DNA of 64,000 bases, from positions 1 to 64,000 of the forward strand of contig NZ_CALWJJ010000001.1 in assembly GCF_944380985.1 (NCBI RefSeq), given 5' to 3'. Below are positions 52,145 to 61,657 of this stretch, piece by piece. Source of the stretch: an uncultured Agathobaculum sp. GTDB lineage: Bacteria > Bacillota > Clostridia > Oscillospirales > Butyricicoccaceae. A model generated the notes under the pieces. The model was given only the letters and a program-made list of their open reading frames with translations, did not search any database and was not told the DNA's origin. How positions within the stretch are numbered: position 1 is the first letter of the stretch; each line of letters begins with the position of its first letter. Position numbers and translations under genes: made by a program.

Positions 52145-52190
52145 TCTATTACAGAATTATACTCGTTTTCCGCATTTATAGCAAGCAAAT
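52145..52190 (-). promoter_or_regulatory. pgk promoter
   Basis: Minus-strand TTGCTA, 17-base spacer, TATAAT in the gap 52145-52190. Just upstream lies a ten-codon ORF with AGGAG (52176-52208), probably fortuitous. Confidence 0.65.
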
Positions 52191-52285
52191 TTGTAAAAAT
52201 CCTTGCATTTTCACTCTCCTTTAGCAGATATTTGCGTTTTGGCCAAAATATTTTCTTAAATCTTAAACACTTTGCCCAATTTTAC

Positions 52286-53161
52286 TTATCTGCGCGACGC
52301 GCCATAGTAGCCCACTGCGAGCGCCTGCGGGCCGGTATTGGTCAGCACCGACGGACCGATCGGACCACGTACCACATTGCTGAAACCGATTTCATTTTTT
52401 AGGCGGTTTTCCAATTCGTCGATACGGTCGGCGGGCACATCGCCATAAAGCAGCAGCGCAGTCTGTCGCTCAGGCTGGACCACCCGGCGGGATACACTGT
52501 TGACAAGCCCGGGCACCAGCGCCCTTTCACCGCGCACCTTGTCGCACACTGTGACCGCGCCCGCACACACATGGCTGATCGGCTTGAGACCAAGCGCCTC
52601 GCCCACAAATGCCGCGCCGCCCGAAATACGGCCGGACTTTTTCAGGTGTTTTAAACTGTATACGCCAAGATATGCCTCGACCCGGTCGAGCCGGCTGCGC
52701 ACAATGCCCAAAATCGCGTCAAAGCTTTCGCCCTGGTCGCGCAGCTCGGCGGCATGCACAACAATATGACCATAGATATAGGTATAGGTGGCCGAGTCTA
52801 TCACCTCGATGCGCATACCGTCGCCCACCTCTTCGCGGAACATGTCGCGCGCAAGGCAGGCTGCCTGCCAGGTTCCCGAGCCGTTGGCGTTAATCAGCAC
52901 GGCGAGCAGATGGGTGCAGCCACGCCCATGCGCGCGGCGGTAGGAGTCCAGAAACACATTGGGCGTGACCATCGCGGTGGACGGAATTTCGCGGCTCTCT
53001 TGCAGTATCTTGCAGTATTCTGCCGGTGTGATGTCGTAGTATTCGCGGAAAGTGCGCCCTGCATGCGTTAGCGTGATGGGCACGACCTCGATCCCGTGCG
53101 CCTCGACCTGTGCCTGCGGGATGTCGGCGGATGAATCGGTTAGGATGTGTATTTTTTCCAT
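52286..53161 (-). CDS. DegV family fatty-acid-binding protein
   Basis: DegV/FakB-type protein (291 aa) that presents bound fatty acid to a FakA kinase. The N-terminus has ILTDSSADIPQAQVEAHGIEVVPITLTHAGRTFREYYDI; STAMVTPNVF is the loop near the lipid carboxylate, and YLGVYSLKHLKKSGRISGGAAFVGEALGLKPI is the conserved second-domain signature. It lies ten bases downstream of trmL, so the two probably share a transcript. No FakA kinase is in the window. Confidence 0.9.
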   Translation of the reverse strand: MEKIHILTDSSADIPQAQVEAHGIEVVPITLTHAGRTFREYYDITPAEYCKILQESREIPSTAMVTPNVFLDSYRRAHGRGCTHLLAVLINANGSGTWQAACLARDMFREEVGDGMRIEVIDSATYTYIYGHIVVHAAELRDQGESFDAILGIVRSRLDRVEAYLGVYSLKHLKKSGRISGGAAFVGEALGLKPISHVCAGAVTVCDKVRGERALVPGLVNSVSRRVVQPERQTALLLYGDVPADRIDELENRLKNEIGFSNVVRGPIGPSVLTNTGPQALAVGYYGASRR

Positions 53162-53171
53162 AGCTTCCTCC

Positions 53172-53657
53172 TCATTGATTCGGGAACGCGCCCGCGCGCT
53201 TTAAGTTTTCAAATCCGGTCTGCCGCAGCGCCTCAAACACGATCACAGCCACCGAGTTGGATAGATTAAGGCTCCGCGCGCCCTCGCGCATCGGAATGCG
53301 CACGCATCGTTCGGGGTGCGAAGTTAGCAGGCTTTCGGGCAGACCCCTTGTTTCCTTGCCAAACAGCAGGTAGTCGCCGTCGCAGTATTCTGCCTCGTGA
53401 TAGGCGTGCGGCGCCTTGGTAGTGGCGTAAAAATACCGGCCGTCTGGATTTTTGGCGAAAAATTCGTCCAGGCCTTTGTACATGCGGACGTCGAGCAGAT
53501 GCCAGTAATCCAGCCCGGCGCGCTTCATCCGCTTATCGTCAATCGCAAAACCAAGCGGCTCAACCAGATGCAGCACGCACCCGGTCGCCGCGCAGGTGCG
53601 GGCAATGTTGCCCGTGTTCTGCGGGATCTCCGGCTCAACCAACACAATATGCAGCAT
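53172..53657 (-). CDS. trmL: TrmL, tRNA (cytidine/uridine-34-2'-O-)-methyltransferase
   Basis: SPOUT-class methyltransferase for the wobble nucleoside of tRNA-Leu (161 aa). Signatures are HIVLVEPEIPQNTGNIARTCAATGC, the knot residues FGKETRGLPESLL and RIPMREGARSLNLSNSVAVIVFEALRQ. The ATG at 53657 follows GGGAAGGG; the longer frame to 53789 runs through a terminator and is rejected. It lies directly upstream of the degV gene. Confidence 0.93.
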   Translation of the reverse strand: MLHIVLVEPEIPQNTGNIARTCAATGCVLHLVEPLGFAIDDKRMKRAGLDYWHLLDVRMYKGLDEFFAKNPDGRYFYATTKAPHAYHEAEYCDGDYLLFGKETRGLPESLLTSHPERCVRIPMREGARSLNLSNSVAVIVFEALRQTGFENLKRAGAFPNQ

Positions 53658-53748
53658 AAGTTCCCTTCCCCATTTTCTCAATGCTTCTCTTATTTTATGC
53701 GAAAGCCGCTTGCATTTCAAGGCGTTTAAGGTTATTTTTGCAAAAAAC

Positions 53749-53777
53749 AATCCCCTGATGTCATCCATCAGGGGATT
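53749..53777. terminator. Terminator downstream of the anti-sigma-like gene
   Basis: AATCCCCTGATG pairs with CATCAGGGGATT, 5-base loop, with a T-run on the minus strand. Confidence 0.88.
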
Positions 53778-53796
53778 TTCCGCGCCCACTGCTTGT

Positions 53797-54735
53797 TTAT
53801 TCCTCTATCTGTGCGTACACGCCGTAAACATAGCCCTGCGTTTGCGCTTGCTCATCGGTGAGCACCTCGCCGGTCAGCTGCGGACCGTTTGTATCGTCCG
53901 GATATGTTACGCCCAGCTTGCCTGTGTGCAGGGTGAGCATCTGGGTGTCGGTCGTGCCGTCTACAAAGGTTACGCTGACGGTCAGAGTCGCGCCGTCAAA
54001 TTCATCCGTGCGGTCGTGCCATGCATCGCGCAGGTCGTCCTCCGCCGCCATATCGACCGGCTGCGGCTCGCCCCAGAGGCCGTAACAGATGCTGGGGTTA
54101 TACGGCTCTACAAAGCCGTTTTCCACGCGGTAGCTTGCATCTACCCACCACTCGGTGTTGTCCGGGTCTGACATAACCATAATGTCGTCCGCATCCGCTA
54201 CAGGCGCATAGGTGCCCGTCATGATCGTCTCGATGTCGGCTTCCGTGATGTCCAGCCGCTCGGTGCGGTACAGCCCGCCCTTGTCGATCGACGCGCTGAC
54301 GGTCTCGATATTGTCGCCCGTCACCTTGAACAGGCAGCCGCTGAAAAATCCTTTGGTCGGGCTGTCCATGCTGCCTCCGGCAATATCAAACACAACCTTG
54401 CTGTCCTTCGGTTCCATATTCTCGCCCGTATCCGCAGCATAGGCCACGATGCCGAACGAGTGCGCCACCGCCTCGGCAACCGCATCACTTGCGCTCTGGC
54501 CGGTGGTCTGTGCGCGCCATACCGCCGTGCCGCCAATGATCACACCGAACGCGCACGCCGCGGCTATCAGGCGCTTTGCCATGCCAAACCGGCGGCGCGG
54601 CACGGGAGCAGGGTGCTGCGGGGTATCCACCTGCTGCGCACGGCGCAGCTCGCGCGCGGCCGCCAATGTACGTTCTTTCAGTTCCTCAGGTGCTTTCATG
54701 TCCTGCAATCTGTGCAGGTCGCTGATATGCTTCAT
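53797..54735 (-). CDS. Membrane-anchored partner (putative anti-sigma factor) of the ECF sigma factor
   Basis: Protein of 312 aa encoded just after, and overlapping, an ECF sigma gene. The first 50 residues are soluble and charged (LHRLQDMKAPEELKERTLAAARELRR), one membrane helix follows at about 53-70 (LIAAACAFGVIIGGTAVW), and the rest is an exported domain rich in Asp, Gly and beta strands without a motif I recognise. This layout fits an anti-sigma factor with an outside sensor, but no zinc (ZAS) motif is seen. GGAGGG precedes the ATG. Confidence 0.65.
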   Translation of the reverse strand: MKHISDLHRLQDMKAPEELKERTLAAARELRRAQQVDTPQHPAPVPRRRFGMAKRLIAAACAFGVIIGGTAVWRAQTTGQSASDAVAEAVAHSFGIVAYAADTGENMEPKDSKVVFDIAGGSMDSPTKGFFSGCLFKVTGDNIETVSASIDKGGLYRTERLDITEADIETIMTGTYAPVADADDIMVMSDPDNTEWWVDASYRVENGFVEPYNPSICYGLWGEPQPVDMAAEDDLRDAWHDRTDEFDGATLTVSVTFVDGTTDTQMLTLHTGKLGVTYPDDTNGPQLTGEVLTDEQAQTQGYVYGVYAQIEE

Positions 54736-55222
54736 CGTCAGATCCCTCCAAATCCAGTTTCAGTTGCTTACGCGCGCGGTGCAGACGCGTGCGGACAGTC
54801 GCCGGCCGGCAGCCTACAAGGTCTGCGATCTCTTCTGTGTGGTAGCCCTCGACATAATATAGGTACACAACCGTGCGCAGCTCGTCTGGCAGCGTGTGAA
54901 CGGCCTGCCATAGCGCACTGTAGTCGTCCGGCAAGGGCGCGGCAGCCGATGACGCTGCGGAGAGCGGCGCGGTGCGCTTAAACCACGCCGAGCGGCGCAG
55001 ATCGGCACACCGGGTGATCGTTACACGCAGCAGCCAAGCCTTGAGGTGCTCCGCATCATGGAATACGGTCGTATCCTGCATCAAGCGCAGGAATACCTCC
55101 TGGAAAACATCCTCCGCGTCCGCATGGCTGCTCAGGCGGCAGTAGGCCAAACGGTAGACTGCGTCGCCGAAGCATGTCATCGCTTCGCTGAGAAACGCAT
55201 CCGATCTCAGTTCATTCTGCAT
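54686..55222 (-). CDS. ECF-type RNA polymerase sigma factor
   Basis: Extracytoplasmic-function sigma factor (178 aa). Region 2 is FGDAVYRLAYCRLSSHADAEDVFQEVFLRLMQD with AWLLRVTITRCADLRR; region 4 is LPDELRTVVYLYYVEGYHTEEIADLVGCRPATVRTRLHRARKQLK. AGGAGG precedes the ATG. It overlaps the next gene by 50 bases, so the pair is translationally coupled, a usual sigma/anti-sigma arrangement. The signal and targets are unknown. Confidence 0.92.
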   Translation of the reverse strand: MQNELRSDAFLSEAMTCFGDAVYRLAYCRLSSHADAEDVFQEVFLRLMQDTTVFHDAEHLKAWLLRVTITRCADLRRSAWFKRTAPLSAASSAAAPLPDDYSALWQAVHTLPDELRTVVYLYYVEGYHTEEIADLVGCRPATVRTRLHRARKQLKLDLEGSDDEAYQRPAQIAGHEST

Positions 55223-55429
55223 TGCGCTCTATCCTCCTTTCTGCAAGCAACACGATGCAGGCAGCAAAATCGTTCCCGTGAAACTGCCTGGAAAAAACAC
55301 ACTTTTTAGGCTTCCCCTTTGTGTATTATGCATATTATCTAATTTTTATATTTCAAATTTATGCATATAGCATAATTTATTGGCAAAATTTGCGGATATA
55401 TTAAACAAATTTTCTCTTGTTTTTTTGGT

Positions 55430-55456
55430 CTCAATTACTATAATTAATAATGTCGA
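55430..55456 (+). promoter_or_regulatory. Promoter of the 40-aa ORF
   Basis: A TTG-rich -35 (TTGTTT or near) and TATAAT about 16 bases on, near 55437-55443, shortly before the small ORF. Confidence 0.55.
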
Positions 55457-55490
55457 AAGACAAATGGCAAACCGAACGGAGGTTCACGCT

Positions 55491-55613
55491 ATGAAGAAGA
55501 AATTTTCTTCTTTAGCAGCCCTCGGACGGATGCTTTCAGACGCTTATCGTGTTGATGCGTCTCTATGCCATACCGATCCCAGCTACGCTTCCCGCCGCCG
55601 TGTGTGGCGCTAA
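55491..55613 (+). CDS. Forty-residue peptide of unknown function
   Basis: ATG at 55491, eight bases after CGGAGG, to a TAA at 55611-55613. The peptide starts MKKKFSSLAALGRMLSDAY and ends in a basic SRRRVWR. It stands alone in a 540-base space, with a promoter upstream and a strong terminator downstream, divergent from the ECF sigma gene. It has no membrane helix and one Cys. It may be a small regulatory protein, or the transcript may act as an RNA. Confidence 0.5.
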   Translation: MKKKFSSLAALGRMLSDAYRVDASLCHTDPSYASRRRVWR

Positions 55614-55686
55614 GCGCGAGGGTTGCAATCACATTAATTGACTCAACCATCTTTTTCTCCAATATTTTATTTCACTCTCTTTGGGG

Positions 55687-55716
55687 GAAAGGGCTGTCTG
55701 CATAGACAGCCCTTTC
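55687..55716 (+). terminator. Terminator after the 40-aa ORF
   Basis: GAAAGGGCTGTCT pairs with AGACAGCCCTTTC, 4-base loop. Confidence 0.8.
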
Positions 55717-55740
55717 TCATTTCATGTGACACCTGTTATG

Positions 55741-55780
55741 AAAGAAAAACGGCTGAAATGATTTCAGCCGTTTTTCTTTT
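55741..55780 (-). terminator. Terminator downstream of ribF
   Basis: AAAAACGGCTGAAAT-type stem with ATTTCAGCCGTTTTT, T-runs on both strands. Confidence 0.85.
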
Positions 55781-56681
55781 TTGCAAAATAATCCCGCGTC
55801 TGCTGGATGTTCTCGTCGATCGCTGCGCGCAGTGCCTCGGCCGACTCAAACTGTATTTCGGGCCGCAGGAAATGACACAGTTCCACATGGATCATCCTTC
55901 CGTACAGATCGCCGGCAAAATCAAGCAGGTGCGGCTCGATGGTCGGCGCGCCGCTGTCGACAAACGTCGGCCTGATGCCGATGTTTGTCGCCGCAATATG
56001 GCTCTGGCCGTCCACCAGCACGCGAGCAGCATATACGCCATAAGGCGGCAACGCCATCTCGGGCGGCAGCGCAAGGTTGACCGTCGGCACTTTCAGCACG
56101 CTCGTGCCCACCCGGCGGCCGTGCTCGACCACGCCTGTCACAGTATACGGATGCCCAAGAAAGCGCGCCGCGCCCTCCATATCGCCCTGCGAGATGAGCT
56201 GCCGGATATACGTTGAAGAGACAACAATGCCGTCGACCGTCACATCGTCAATGCAATCGTATCCGATGCCCGCCTTGCGGCATTCCTCTGCCATTTTCTC
56301 GGCATTGCCTTGCCCCTTATAACCAAAGCGGTTGTTGCGCCCGGAAACGATCCACCGCGCGCCAAACTGACCGATCAGCATTTCATGGATGAAATCGCGC
56401 CAATCCATGTGCTGCATACGCTCGTCAAAATGTGCAAAAATGACCTCGTCCACTCCACCAAGCTGCTTGATCTCCTCACGGCGGTAGGCATTGGCGGTCA
56501 GCAGCGGAACTTGCCGCCCAAGCACGACCGAGTCCGGATGTACGTCGAATGTAAACACCGCGCTCGTGCCGCCGATCTGGCGGGCGCGTTCGACCGCATG
56601 CGCCATCAATGCCTGATGGCCGAGATGCACGCCGTCAAAATAACCGAGCGCGATTGCGCGGGGTTTTTGATATTGCTGCAT
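55764..56681 (-). CDS. ribF: Bifunctional riboflavin kinase / FAD synthetase
   Basis: Makes FMN and then FAD (305 aa). The N-terminal FAD-synthetase half has ALGYFDGVHLGHQALM and the ISSTxI-like VSSTYIRQLISQGDM; the C-terminal riboflavin-kinase half has VPTVNLALPPEMALPPYGVYAARV and the TNIGIRPTF signature. The ATG at 56681 is chosen from the family N-terminus and GGGGG upstream; the longer frame runs through a repeat. It is last gene of the nusA-infB operon. Confidence 0.95.
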   Translation of the reverse strand: MQQYQKPRAIALGYFDGVHLGHQALMAHAVERARQIGGTSAVFTFDVHPDSVVLGRQVPLLTANAYRREEIKQLGGVDEVIFAHFDERMQHMDWRDFIHEMLIGQFGARWIVSGRNNRFGYKGQGNAEKMAEECRKAGIGYDCIDDVTVDGIVVSSTYIRQLISQGDMEGAARFLGHPYTVTGVVEHGRRVGTSVLKVPTVNLALPPEMALPPYGVYAARVLVDGQSHIAATNIGIRPTFVDSGAPTIEPHLLDFAGDLYGRMIHVELCHFLRPEIQFESAEALRAAIDENIQQTRDYFAKKKNG

Positions 56682-56699
56682 AGGGTTCGCCCCCTGAAA

Positions 56700-56835
56700 A
56701 TAATTGAGAATGGAAAATGAAGAATGCAGCACGGCCGGAAATTCGCCACAGCCCTCGCTGCGCTCTATCGGAAAATGGAGAATGGGCAAAAGAGCACATC
56801 AATTCCTACATACTTTATTTACCATTCTCAATTTC
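56700..56835. repeat. Short dispersed repeat copy C
   Basis: ATTGAGAATGGAAAATGAAGAATG on the left, a second AAATGGAGAATGGG inside, and the inverted ACCATTCTCAATTT on the right, so the unit has imperfect inverted ends. It lies between truB and ribF. Confidence 0.55.
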
Positions 56836-56841
56836 CTCTAA

Positions 56842-57759
56842 TTATCGAAAATTCTTATAGACAAACAGCCCAAGGCCACCCTTATCGAGCGCACGCACCT
56901 GGCCGAGCAGCAGAAAACGCCCATCGTGATACACACGGCACAGCGCCTCCGGCGCGTCCGGCAGGCCGTCGGCCTGCCGCGGGAATACGACCGCACCGCG
57001 CGTGATGCGTTCTGCCCCCTCATCGGTAAGCTGCACCGGGGGATGCTGAAGAAACAGGCTGTCTGTCGGCAAGAGCAGCTGCGTCAATGACCCATCCTGC
57101 ACTGCCTGCTCGATCTCGTCAAAGCAGTGGCACTGCTCTATGGTGTATTCGCCCGACCGGGTGCGCTGAAGGCTGTGCATAACCGCAAGCGTGCCGATTG
57201 CCTCACCCAGATCGTTTATAATCGTGCGCACATAAGTTCCCTTGCTGACGACAAGACGCAGCATGCCTTTCTGCGCGTCCTCGTCAAAGTCCGTCAGCGC
57301 GATCTCATGCACAATAATGTTGCGCGCCGGGCGCTCGATCGCCTTTCCACTGCGGGCAAGGTCGTACAGCTTGCGCCCACCTACTTTGACTGCTGAATAC
57401 ATTGGCGGCACCTGCTGCTGCGGACCGAGAAAGCGTTCCACCGCCCGCTCGACCGCATATCGCGCGGCGTACCGCTCACTGATTGTGAGGGTCGTACCGG
57501 TCACGTCCTGCGTATCCGTGTTATAGCCGAGGGTAAAGCCCGCGACATACGCCTTGTCCTGCGCGGCGGCAAAATCCGCCGCGCGCGTTGCGCCGCCGAT
57601 GAATACCGGCAGCACGCCGGTCGCAAGCGGATCGAGCGTGCCGCCGTGACCGATCTTCCGTATATGCAGCATACCGCGCAGCTTGGCAACCACATCATGC
57701 GAGGTAAAACCCTGTGGCTTGTCCATCAGCAAAATGCCGTTCAAATCACCGTTTTGCAT
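56842..57759 (-). CDS. truB: tRNA pseudouridine-55 synthase
   Basis: Makes pseudouridine 55 in the T-loop of tRNAs (305 aa). Signatures are LLMDKPQGFTSHDVVAKLRG, the catalytic Asp in GHGGTLDPLATGVLPVFIG, and ERFLGPQQQVPPMYSAVKVGGRKLYDLAR. The ATG at 57759 follows GGGAG and overlaps the nrnA stop by fourteen bases. A PUA-like C-terminal region completes the protein. Confidence 0.96.
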   Translation of the reverse strand: MQNGDLNGILLMDKPQGFTSHDVVAKLRGMLHIRKIGHGGTLDPLATGVLPVFIGGATRAADFAAAQDKAYVAGFTLGYNTDTQDVTGTTLTISERYAARYAVERAVERFLGPQQQVPPMYSAVKVGGRKLYDLARSGKAIERPARNIIVHEIALTDFDEDAQKGMLRLVVSKGTYVRTIINDLGEAIGTLAVMHSLQRTRSGEYTIEQCHCFDEIEQAVQDGSLTQLLLPTDSLFLQHPPVQLTDEGAERITRGAVVFPRQADGLPDAPEALCRVYHDGRFLLLGQVRALDKGGLGLFVYKNFR

Positions 57760-58705
57760 CGTACTGCTCCCGTGCGGCGGCGAGAATGGCTGCCTTGGCC
57801 TCTTCCATACCGCAGTCAAAGCTTGCGCCGGCCGCGCGGATATGCCCGCCGCCGCCGCATTTTTGGCAGATCGCGGCCGCGTCCATCTCCTTGGTGGTGC
57901 GCACCGACACCTTGACCGTCTTATCCTTATTTTCGGTCAGCGTGATCCCAATCTGCACGCCCTCAATCTGCCGTGTGAGCGAGGCGATCGAGTCGAGGTC
58001 ATCGGCATCCGCGCCCGTACGGTCGATGTCTGCGCGCCACAGCATGGCGAGCGCGATGACGCCCCCCTCGAAAAACTCCATCGTATCAAACACAATGCGC
58101 TCCATCTGGAAACGCGGCATGGTCTTGGTCTCAAACAACGCGCGGTTGATCTCGCCGCCGTCGATGCCCGCGGTCAGGCAGGCCGCGGCGACCGCATGCG
58201 TATGTGCGGTCGTATTTGAGTATTTAAAGCATCCCGTATCGGTTGATACGCCGATATAAATGCACTCGGCAATGTCGTCTGTCAGCCGGGCGCCCAGCGC
58301 GTTTATCACATCGTACATCAGCTCGGCACAGGCGCCCGCATCCGTCCGAATCAGATTTTTTCTCCCGTAGCCCGGATTGGAGCGGTGATGGTCTATTACA
58401 AGATCGACCCTGCCCCTGTACTGTTCCGCTGTATCCGGCAGCAGTTTTTCCTCCGCCATATCGGTCGTTACGATATACTGCGGCACAAACCCCTCAGGCG
58501 GATAACATGGCGCAATGAGCGGTACATATCGCTTGGTAATATCAGGGTTTTGCAGGATATAGGCCGTCTTGCCGAGCTGCCGCAGCGCGCGGCACAGCGC
58601 ACCTGCGCACCCCGTGGTGTCGCCATCCGGACGGCGGTGGGTCAGGATCAGGATGTCGTTCTCGGCCTGTAGCGCCGCGGCAGCTTCCGCAACGTCAACA
58701 GTCAT
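57746..58705 (-). CDS. nrnA: NrnA-type DHH phosphoesterase (oligoribonuclease / pAp phosphatase)
   Basis: Degrades nano-RNA and dephosphorylates pAp (319 aa). DHH domain: ILTHRRPDGDTTGCAGALC, VTTDMAEEKLLP and the signature VIDHHRSNPGYGRKN; DHHA1 domain: CQKCGGGGHIRAAGASF. It overlaps rbfA (ATGA) and truB in the same operon, a common Firmicute order. Confidence 0.93.
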   Translation of the reverse strand: MTVDVAEAAAALQAENDILILTHRRPDGDTTGCAGALCRALRQLGKTAYILQNPDITKRYVPLIAPCYPPEGFVPQYIVTTDMAEEKLLPDTAEQYRGRVDLVIDHHRSNPGYGRKNLIRTDAGACAELMYDVINALGARLTDDIAECIYIGVSTDTGCFKYSNTTAHTHAVAAACLTAGIDGGEINRALFETKTMPRFQMERIVFDTMEFFEGGVIALAMLWRADIDRTGADADDLDSIASLTRQIEGVQIGITLTENKDKTVKVSVRTTKEMDAAAICQKCGGGGHIRAAGASFDCGMEEAKAAILAAAREQYDAKR

Positions 58706-59073
58706 TCGGTGTCCCCCTCTCCGAGCTTACCATCGTTTTTCAGCTCGTGCAGCATTTCCGATATATGCGCGCCATGGACAATCGAGCGATCAAGCTCGAA
58801 CACCAGCTCTGGCGCATAGCGCAGCTGCACCTTATGGCCGACCTCGCGTCGCAGCCATCCCGCAGCCGATTGCAGCCCTTTCATTACCTCGGCGCACTGC
58901 GCTTCGCTGCCCAGCACCGAGATGAAACACTTGGCATACCGCAGATCGTTGGTCACCTCGCAGTGCACGACCGATACTAAAGCGTTCTGTACGCGCGGAT
59001 CTTTGACCGAGCGCATGGCCTCGGCCAGCGCTTTCATCACTTCTTCTGAAATACGGTCAATCCGTGTAGACAT
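58702..59073 (-). CDS. rbfA: Ribosome-binding factor A
   Basis: 16S rRNA maturation factor (123 aa), a small KH-like fold. RIDRISEEVMKALAEAM, SVKDPRVQNALVSVVHCEVTNDLRYAKCFISV and VRL-like HKVQLRYAPELVFELDRSIVHGAHISEML are the family pattern. The ATG at 59073 follows AGGAGGG. It sits between infB and nrnA. Confidence 0.95.
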   Translation of the reverse strand: MSTRIDRISEEVMKALAEAMRSVKDPRVQNALVSVVHCEVTNDLRYAKCFISVLGSEAQCAEVMKGLQSAAGWLRREVGHKVQLRYAPELVFELDRSIVHGAHISEMLHELKNDGKLGEGDTE

Positions 59074-59097
59074 GGTTCTACGCCCTCCTTTACTGAA

Positions 59098-59172
59098 GGA
59101 TGGTTCCAAATCAAGTATGAAGGATGGAAAATGAAACGGCCGTCAGGCGCCTCCATTCTCCATTCCTCATTA
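59098..59172. repeat. Short dispersed repeat copy D
   Basis: GAAGGATGGAAAATGAAACGG on the left and the inverted CTCCATTCTCCATTCCTC on the right; loop GGCCGTCAGGCGC. It lies between infB and rbfA within the operon. Confidence 0.55.
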
Positions 59173-59189
59173 TCTATTTTCGACTATTT

Positions 59190-61538
59190 TTATTGCTTGA
59201 CTTCCTCCATCACAAAGCATTCGATAATGTCCTGCTCTTTGATGTCGTTATAGTTTTCAATGCTCATGCCGCATTCATAGCCCGAAGCGACCTCTTTGAC
59301 GTCGTCCTTAAAGCGTTTGAGCGTGTTAAGGTGGCCCTCGTGGAACACAATGCCGTCACGTACAACGCGCACCTCTGCATTGCGGCGGATGGTGCCATCC
59401 TGCACATAGCAGCCCGCAACCGCACCCGCGCCCGTGATGCGGAATACCTGGCGCACCTCGGCGTGGCCGAGCACGACCTCCTTGAACTTCGGCTCGAGCA
59501 TGCCCTTCATAGCCTGCTCCATCTCTTCGATCGCGTCGTAGATCACGCGGTACATACGCATATCCACGCCCTGCTGGTGCGCTGAGTCGGTCGCCACGCG
59601 GTCAGGGCGCACGTTAAAGCCGACGATGATCGCGCCCGAGGCCGCCGCCAGCATAACGTCGGATTCATTGATCGCGCCAACCGCGCCGTGGATAACCTTG
59701 ACACGCACTTCGTCGTTTGATAGCTTTTCCAGCGAGGCGCGGATCGCTTCGACCGAGCCCTGCACATCGGCCTTGACGATGATGTTCAGCTCTTTCATCT
59801 CACCCTGCTGGATAGAATCAAACAGGTTGTCAAGCGTTACCTTGTGCATCAGCTTGTTGCGCTCTTCCTTTTCCTTATCCTTGCGCTGCTCAACCAGCTC
59901 GCGCGCCATCTTCTCGTCGTCCACCGCGTCAAAAATGTCGCCCGCGCCCGGCACTTCAGCAAGGCCGATGATCTCCACCGGCACAGCCGGGCCGGCCTGC
60001 TGGATTTTCTTGCCGTCGTCGTTGGTCATCGCGCGCACGCGGCCGACCGCCGTGCCCGCGATGACTGTATCGCCTGTGTGCAGCGTGCCGTTTTGCACGA
60101 GCAGCGTCGCCACCGGACCGCGGCCCTTATCAAGCTTGGCTTCGATGACCGTGCCATGCGCCTTTCGATTGGGGTTGGCTTTGAGATCGGCGACCTCGGC
60201 GGTCAGCAGCACCATCTCGAGCAGATTATCGATACCCTGGCCCAACTTGGCCGAGATCTGGCAGACGATCGTGTCGCCGCCCCACTCCTCGGGCACGATC
60301 TCGTACTCGGTCAGCTGCTGGAGCACGCGATCCGGGTTGGCGCCCGGCTTGTCAATCTTGTTGACCGCCACGATGATCGGCACCTCGGCCGCCTTAGCGT
60401 GGTTGATTGCCTCAATGGTCTGCGGCATAACGCCGTCATCCGCCGCAACAACCAGGATTGCAATATCAGTCACCTGCGCGCCGCGCGCACGCATTGAGGT
60501 AAACGCCGCGTGACCCGGGGTGTCGAGGAATGTGATCTGCTTGTCGCCGACACTAACACGGTACGCGCCAATGTGCTGGGTGATGCCGCCGGCCTCTCCC
60601 TCGGTCACCTTGGTCTTGCGGATCGCGTCGAGCAGCGAGGTCTTGCCGTGGTCGACATGGCCCATGACCACGACGACCGGGTCGCGCGGCTCCAGGTCCT
60701 CCTCGCGGTCCTCGCGCTCGTCAAAGAGCTGCTCCTCGATAGTGACATGCACTTCTTTTTCAACTTTGCAGCCCATCTCCTCGGCGACGATGGCCGCGGT
60801 ATCAAAATCAATGACTTCAGACACAGACGCCATTACGCCCAACTTGATCAGGCCCTTGATCACGTCCGCTGCGGTGCGCTTCATACGGCTGGCCAGCTCT
60901 CCGACCGAGATCTCATCCGGAATCATCACCTTGACCGGAATCTTCTTGAGCGCGGCCATCTGCTGCTGGCGTTGCAGGCGCTTCATCTTTTCCTGTTCTT
61001 CCTGACGGCGCTTGTTGCCAAAGGGCTTTGCGCGCTGCTCGGACTTTTTGGTCAGCTTCTGCTTCTTCGGGCCGCGCGACTCCATGCGCTCGGCCTTGGC
61101 GTCAACCAACTTGTCAACGTGGTCGTCATACTTGGCAAGGTTGACGTCGCCCGCGCCGCGGGTATCGATGCGATGCACCTGTTTTACCTTGCTCTGCACG
61201 GGCTGCGCAGGCTTTTCGGGCTTGGCCTCGGCGGGCTTGCTGTCGGCGGACGCTGCAGCCGGCTGCGTCGTCTCGTCCTTTACGGGCTGCGTCTCTGTCT
61301 TGACCTGCTCGGCCGACTGACGGGCGGCTATCTGCGTATTGAGTAACTCCTCGATATTATCCACCTGATGCTGCTGCGTCATGTATTCAAAAATAACGGA
61401 CAGCTCCTCATCCCCGAGCACTTGCATGTGATTTTTGGGAGTGGTGCAGTACTCGGTCAGGATTTCAGTGATCTCTTTGGTTGAGGCGCCGAAATCTTTA
61501 GCAACCTCGTGCACCCGGTATTTATTCTCTATTGCCAT
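59190..61538 (-). CDS. infB: Translation initiation factor IF-2
   Basis: GTPase that brings fMet-tRNA to the 30S subunit (782 aa). The N-terminus ([22 protein letters not shown]) is an IF2_N domain, followed by a Lys/Glu/Pro/Ala linker to about 200 and a second IF2_N ([27 protein letters not shown]). The G domain has [23 protein letters not shown] and [11 protein letters not shown]. Domains II-IV complete the protein. The ATG at 61538 follows GGAGG. It is the central gene of the nusA-infB operon. Confidence 0.97.
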   Translation of the reverse strand: MAIENKYRVHEVAKDFGASTKEITEILTEYCTTPKNHMQVLGDEELSVIFEYMTQQHQVDNIEELLNTQIAARQSAEQVKTETQPVKDETTQPAAASADSKPAEAKPEKPAQPVQSKVKQVHRIDTRGAGDVNLAKYDDHVDKLVDAKAERMESRGPKKQKLTKKSEQRAKPFGNKRRQEEQEKMKRLQRQQQMAALKKIPVKVMIPDEISVGELASRMKRTAADVIKGLIKLGVMASVSEVIDFDTAAIVAEEMGCKVEKEVHVTIEEQLFDEREDREEDLEPRDPVVVVMGHVDHGKTSLLDAIRKTKVTEGEAGGITQHIGAYRVSVGDKQITFLDTPGHAAFTSMRARGAQVTDIAILVVAADDGVMPQTIEAINHAKAAEVPIIVAVNKIDKPGANPDRVLQQLTEYEIVPEEWGGDTIVCQISAKLGQGIDNLLEMVLLTAEVADLKANPNRKAHGTVIEAKLDKGRGPVATLLVQNGTLHTGDTVIAGTAVGRVRAMTNDDGKKIQQAGPAVPVEIIGLAEVPGAGDIFDAVDDEKMARELVEQRKDKEKEERNKLMHKVTLDNLFDSIQQGEMKELNIIVKADVQGSVEAIRASLEKLSNDEVRVKVIHGAVGAINESDVMLAAASGAIIVGFNVRPDRVATDSAHQQGVDMRMYRVIYDAIEEMEQAMKGMLEPKFKEVVLGHAEVRQVFRITGAGAVAGCYVQDGTIRRNAEVRVVRDGIVFHEGHLNTLKRFKDDVKEVASGYECGMSIENYNDIKEQDIIECFVMEEVKQ

Positions 61539-61657
61539 GGGCAACTCCTCCTTCAAGCGATTTCGATCGAAAGCTCGCTTCCAATCGAGCAGACCTGCCG
61601 CGCAGCGCGCGGGCACATCTCAACCGCATCATATGCGGTTTTATGGAAAACACTGTT

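Noticed and set aside
52176-52208. Ten-codon ORF with AGGAG between degV and pgk
   Set aside because: Overlaps the pgk promoter region and is too short to support; no repeated regulatory codons suggesting attenuation.
56682-56841. FMN riboswitch upstream of ribF
   Set aside because: The gap holds only a dispersed repeat; ribF here is the last gene of a long operon.
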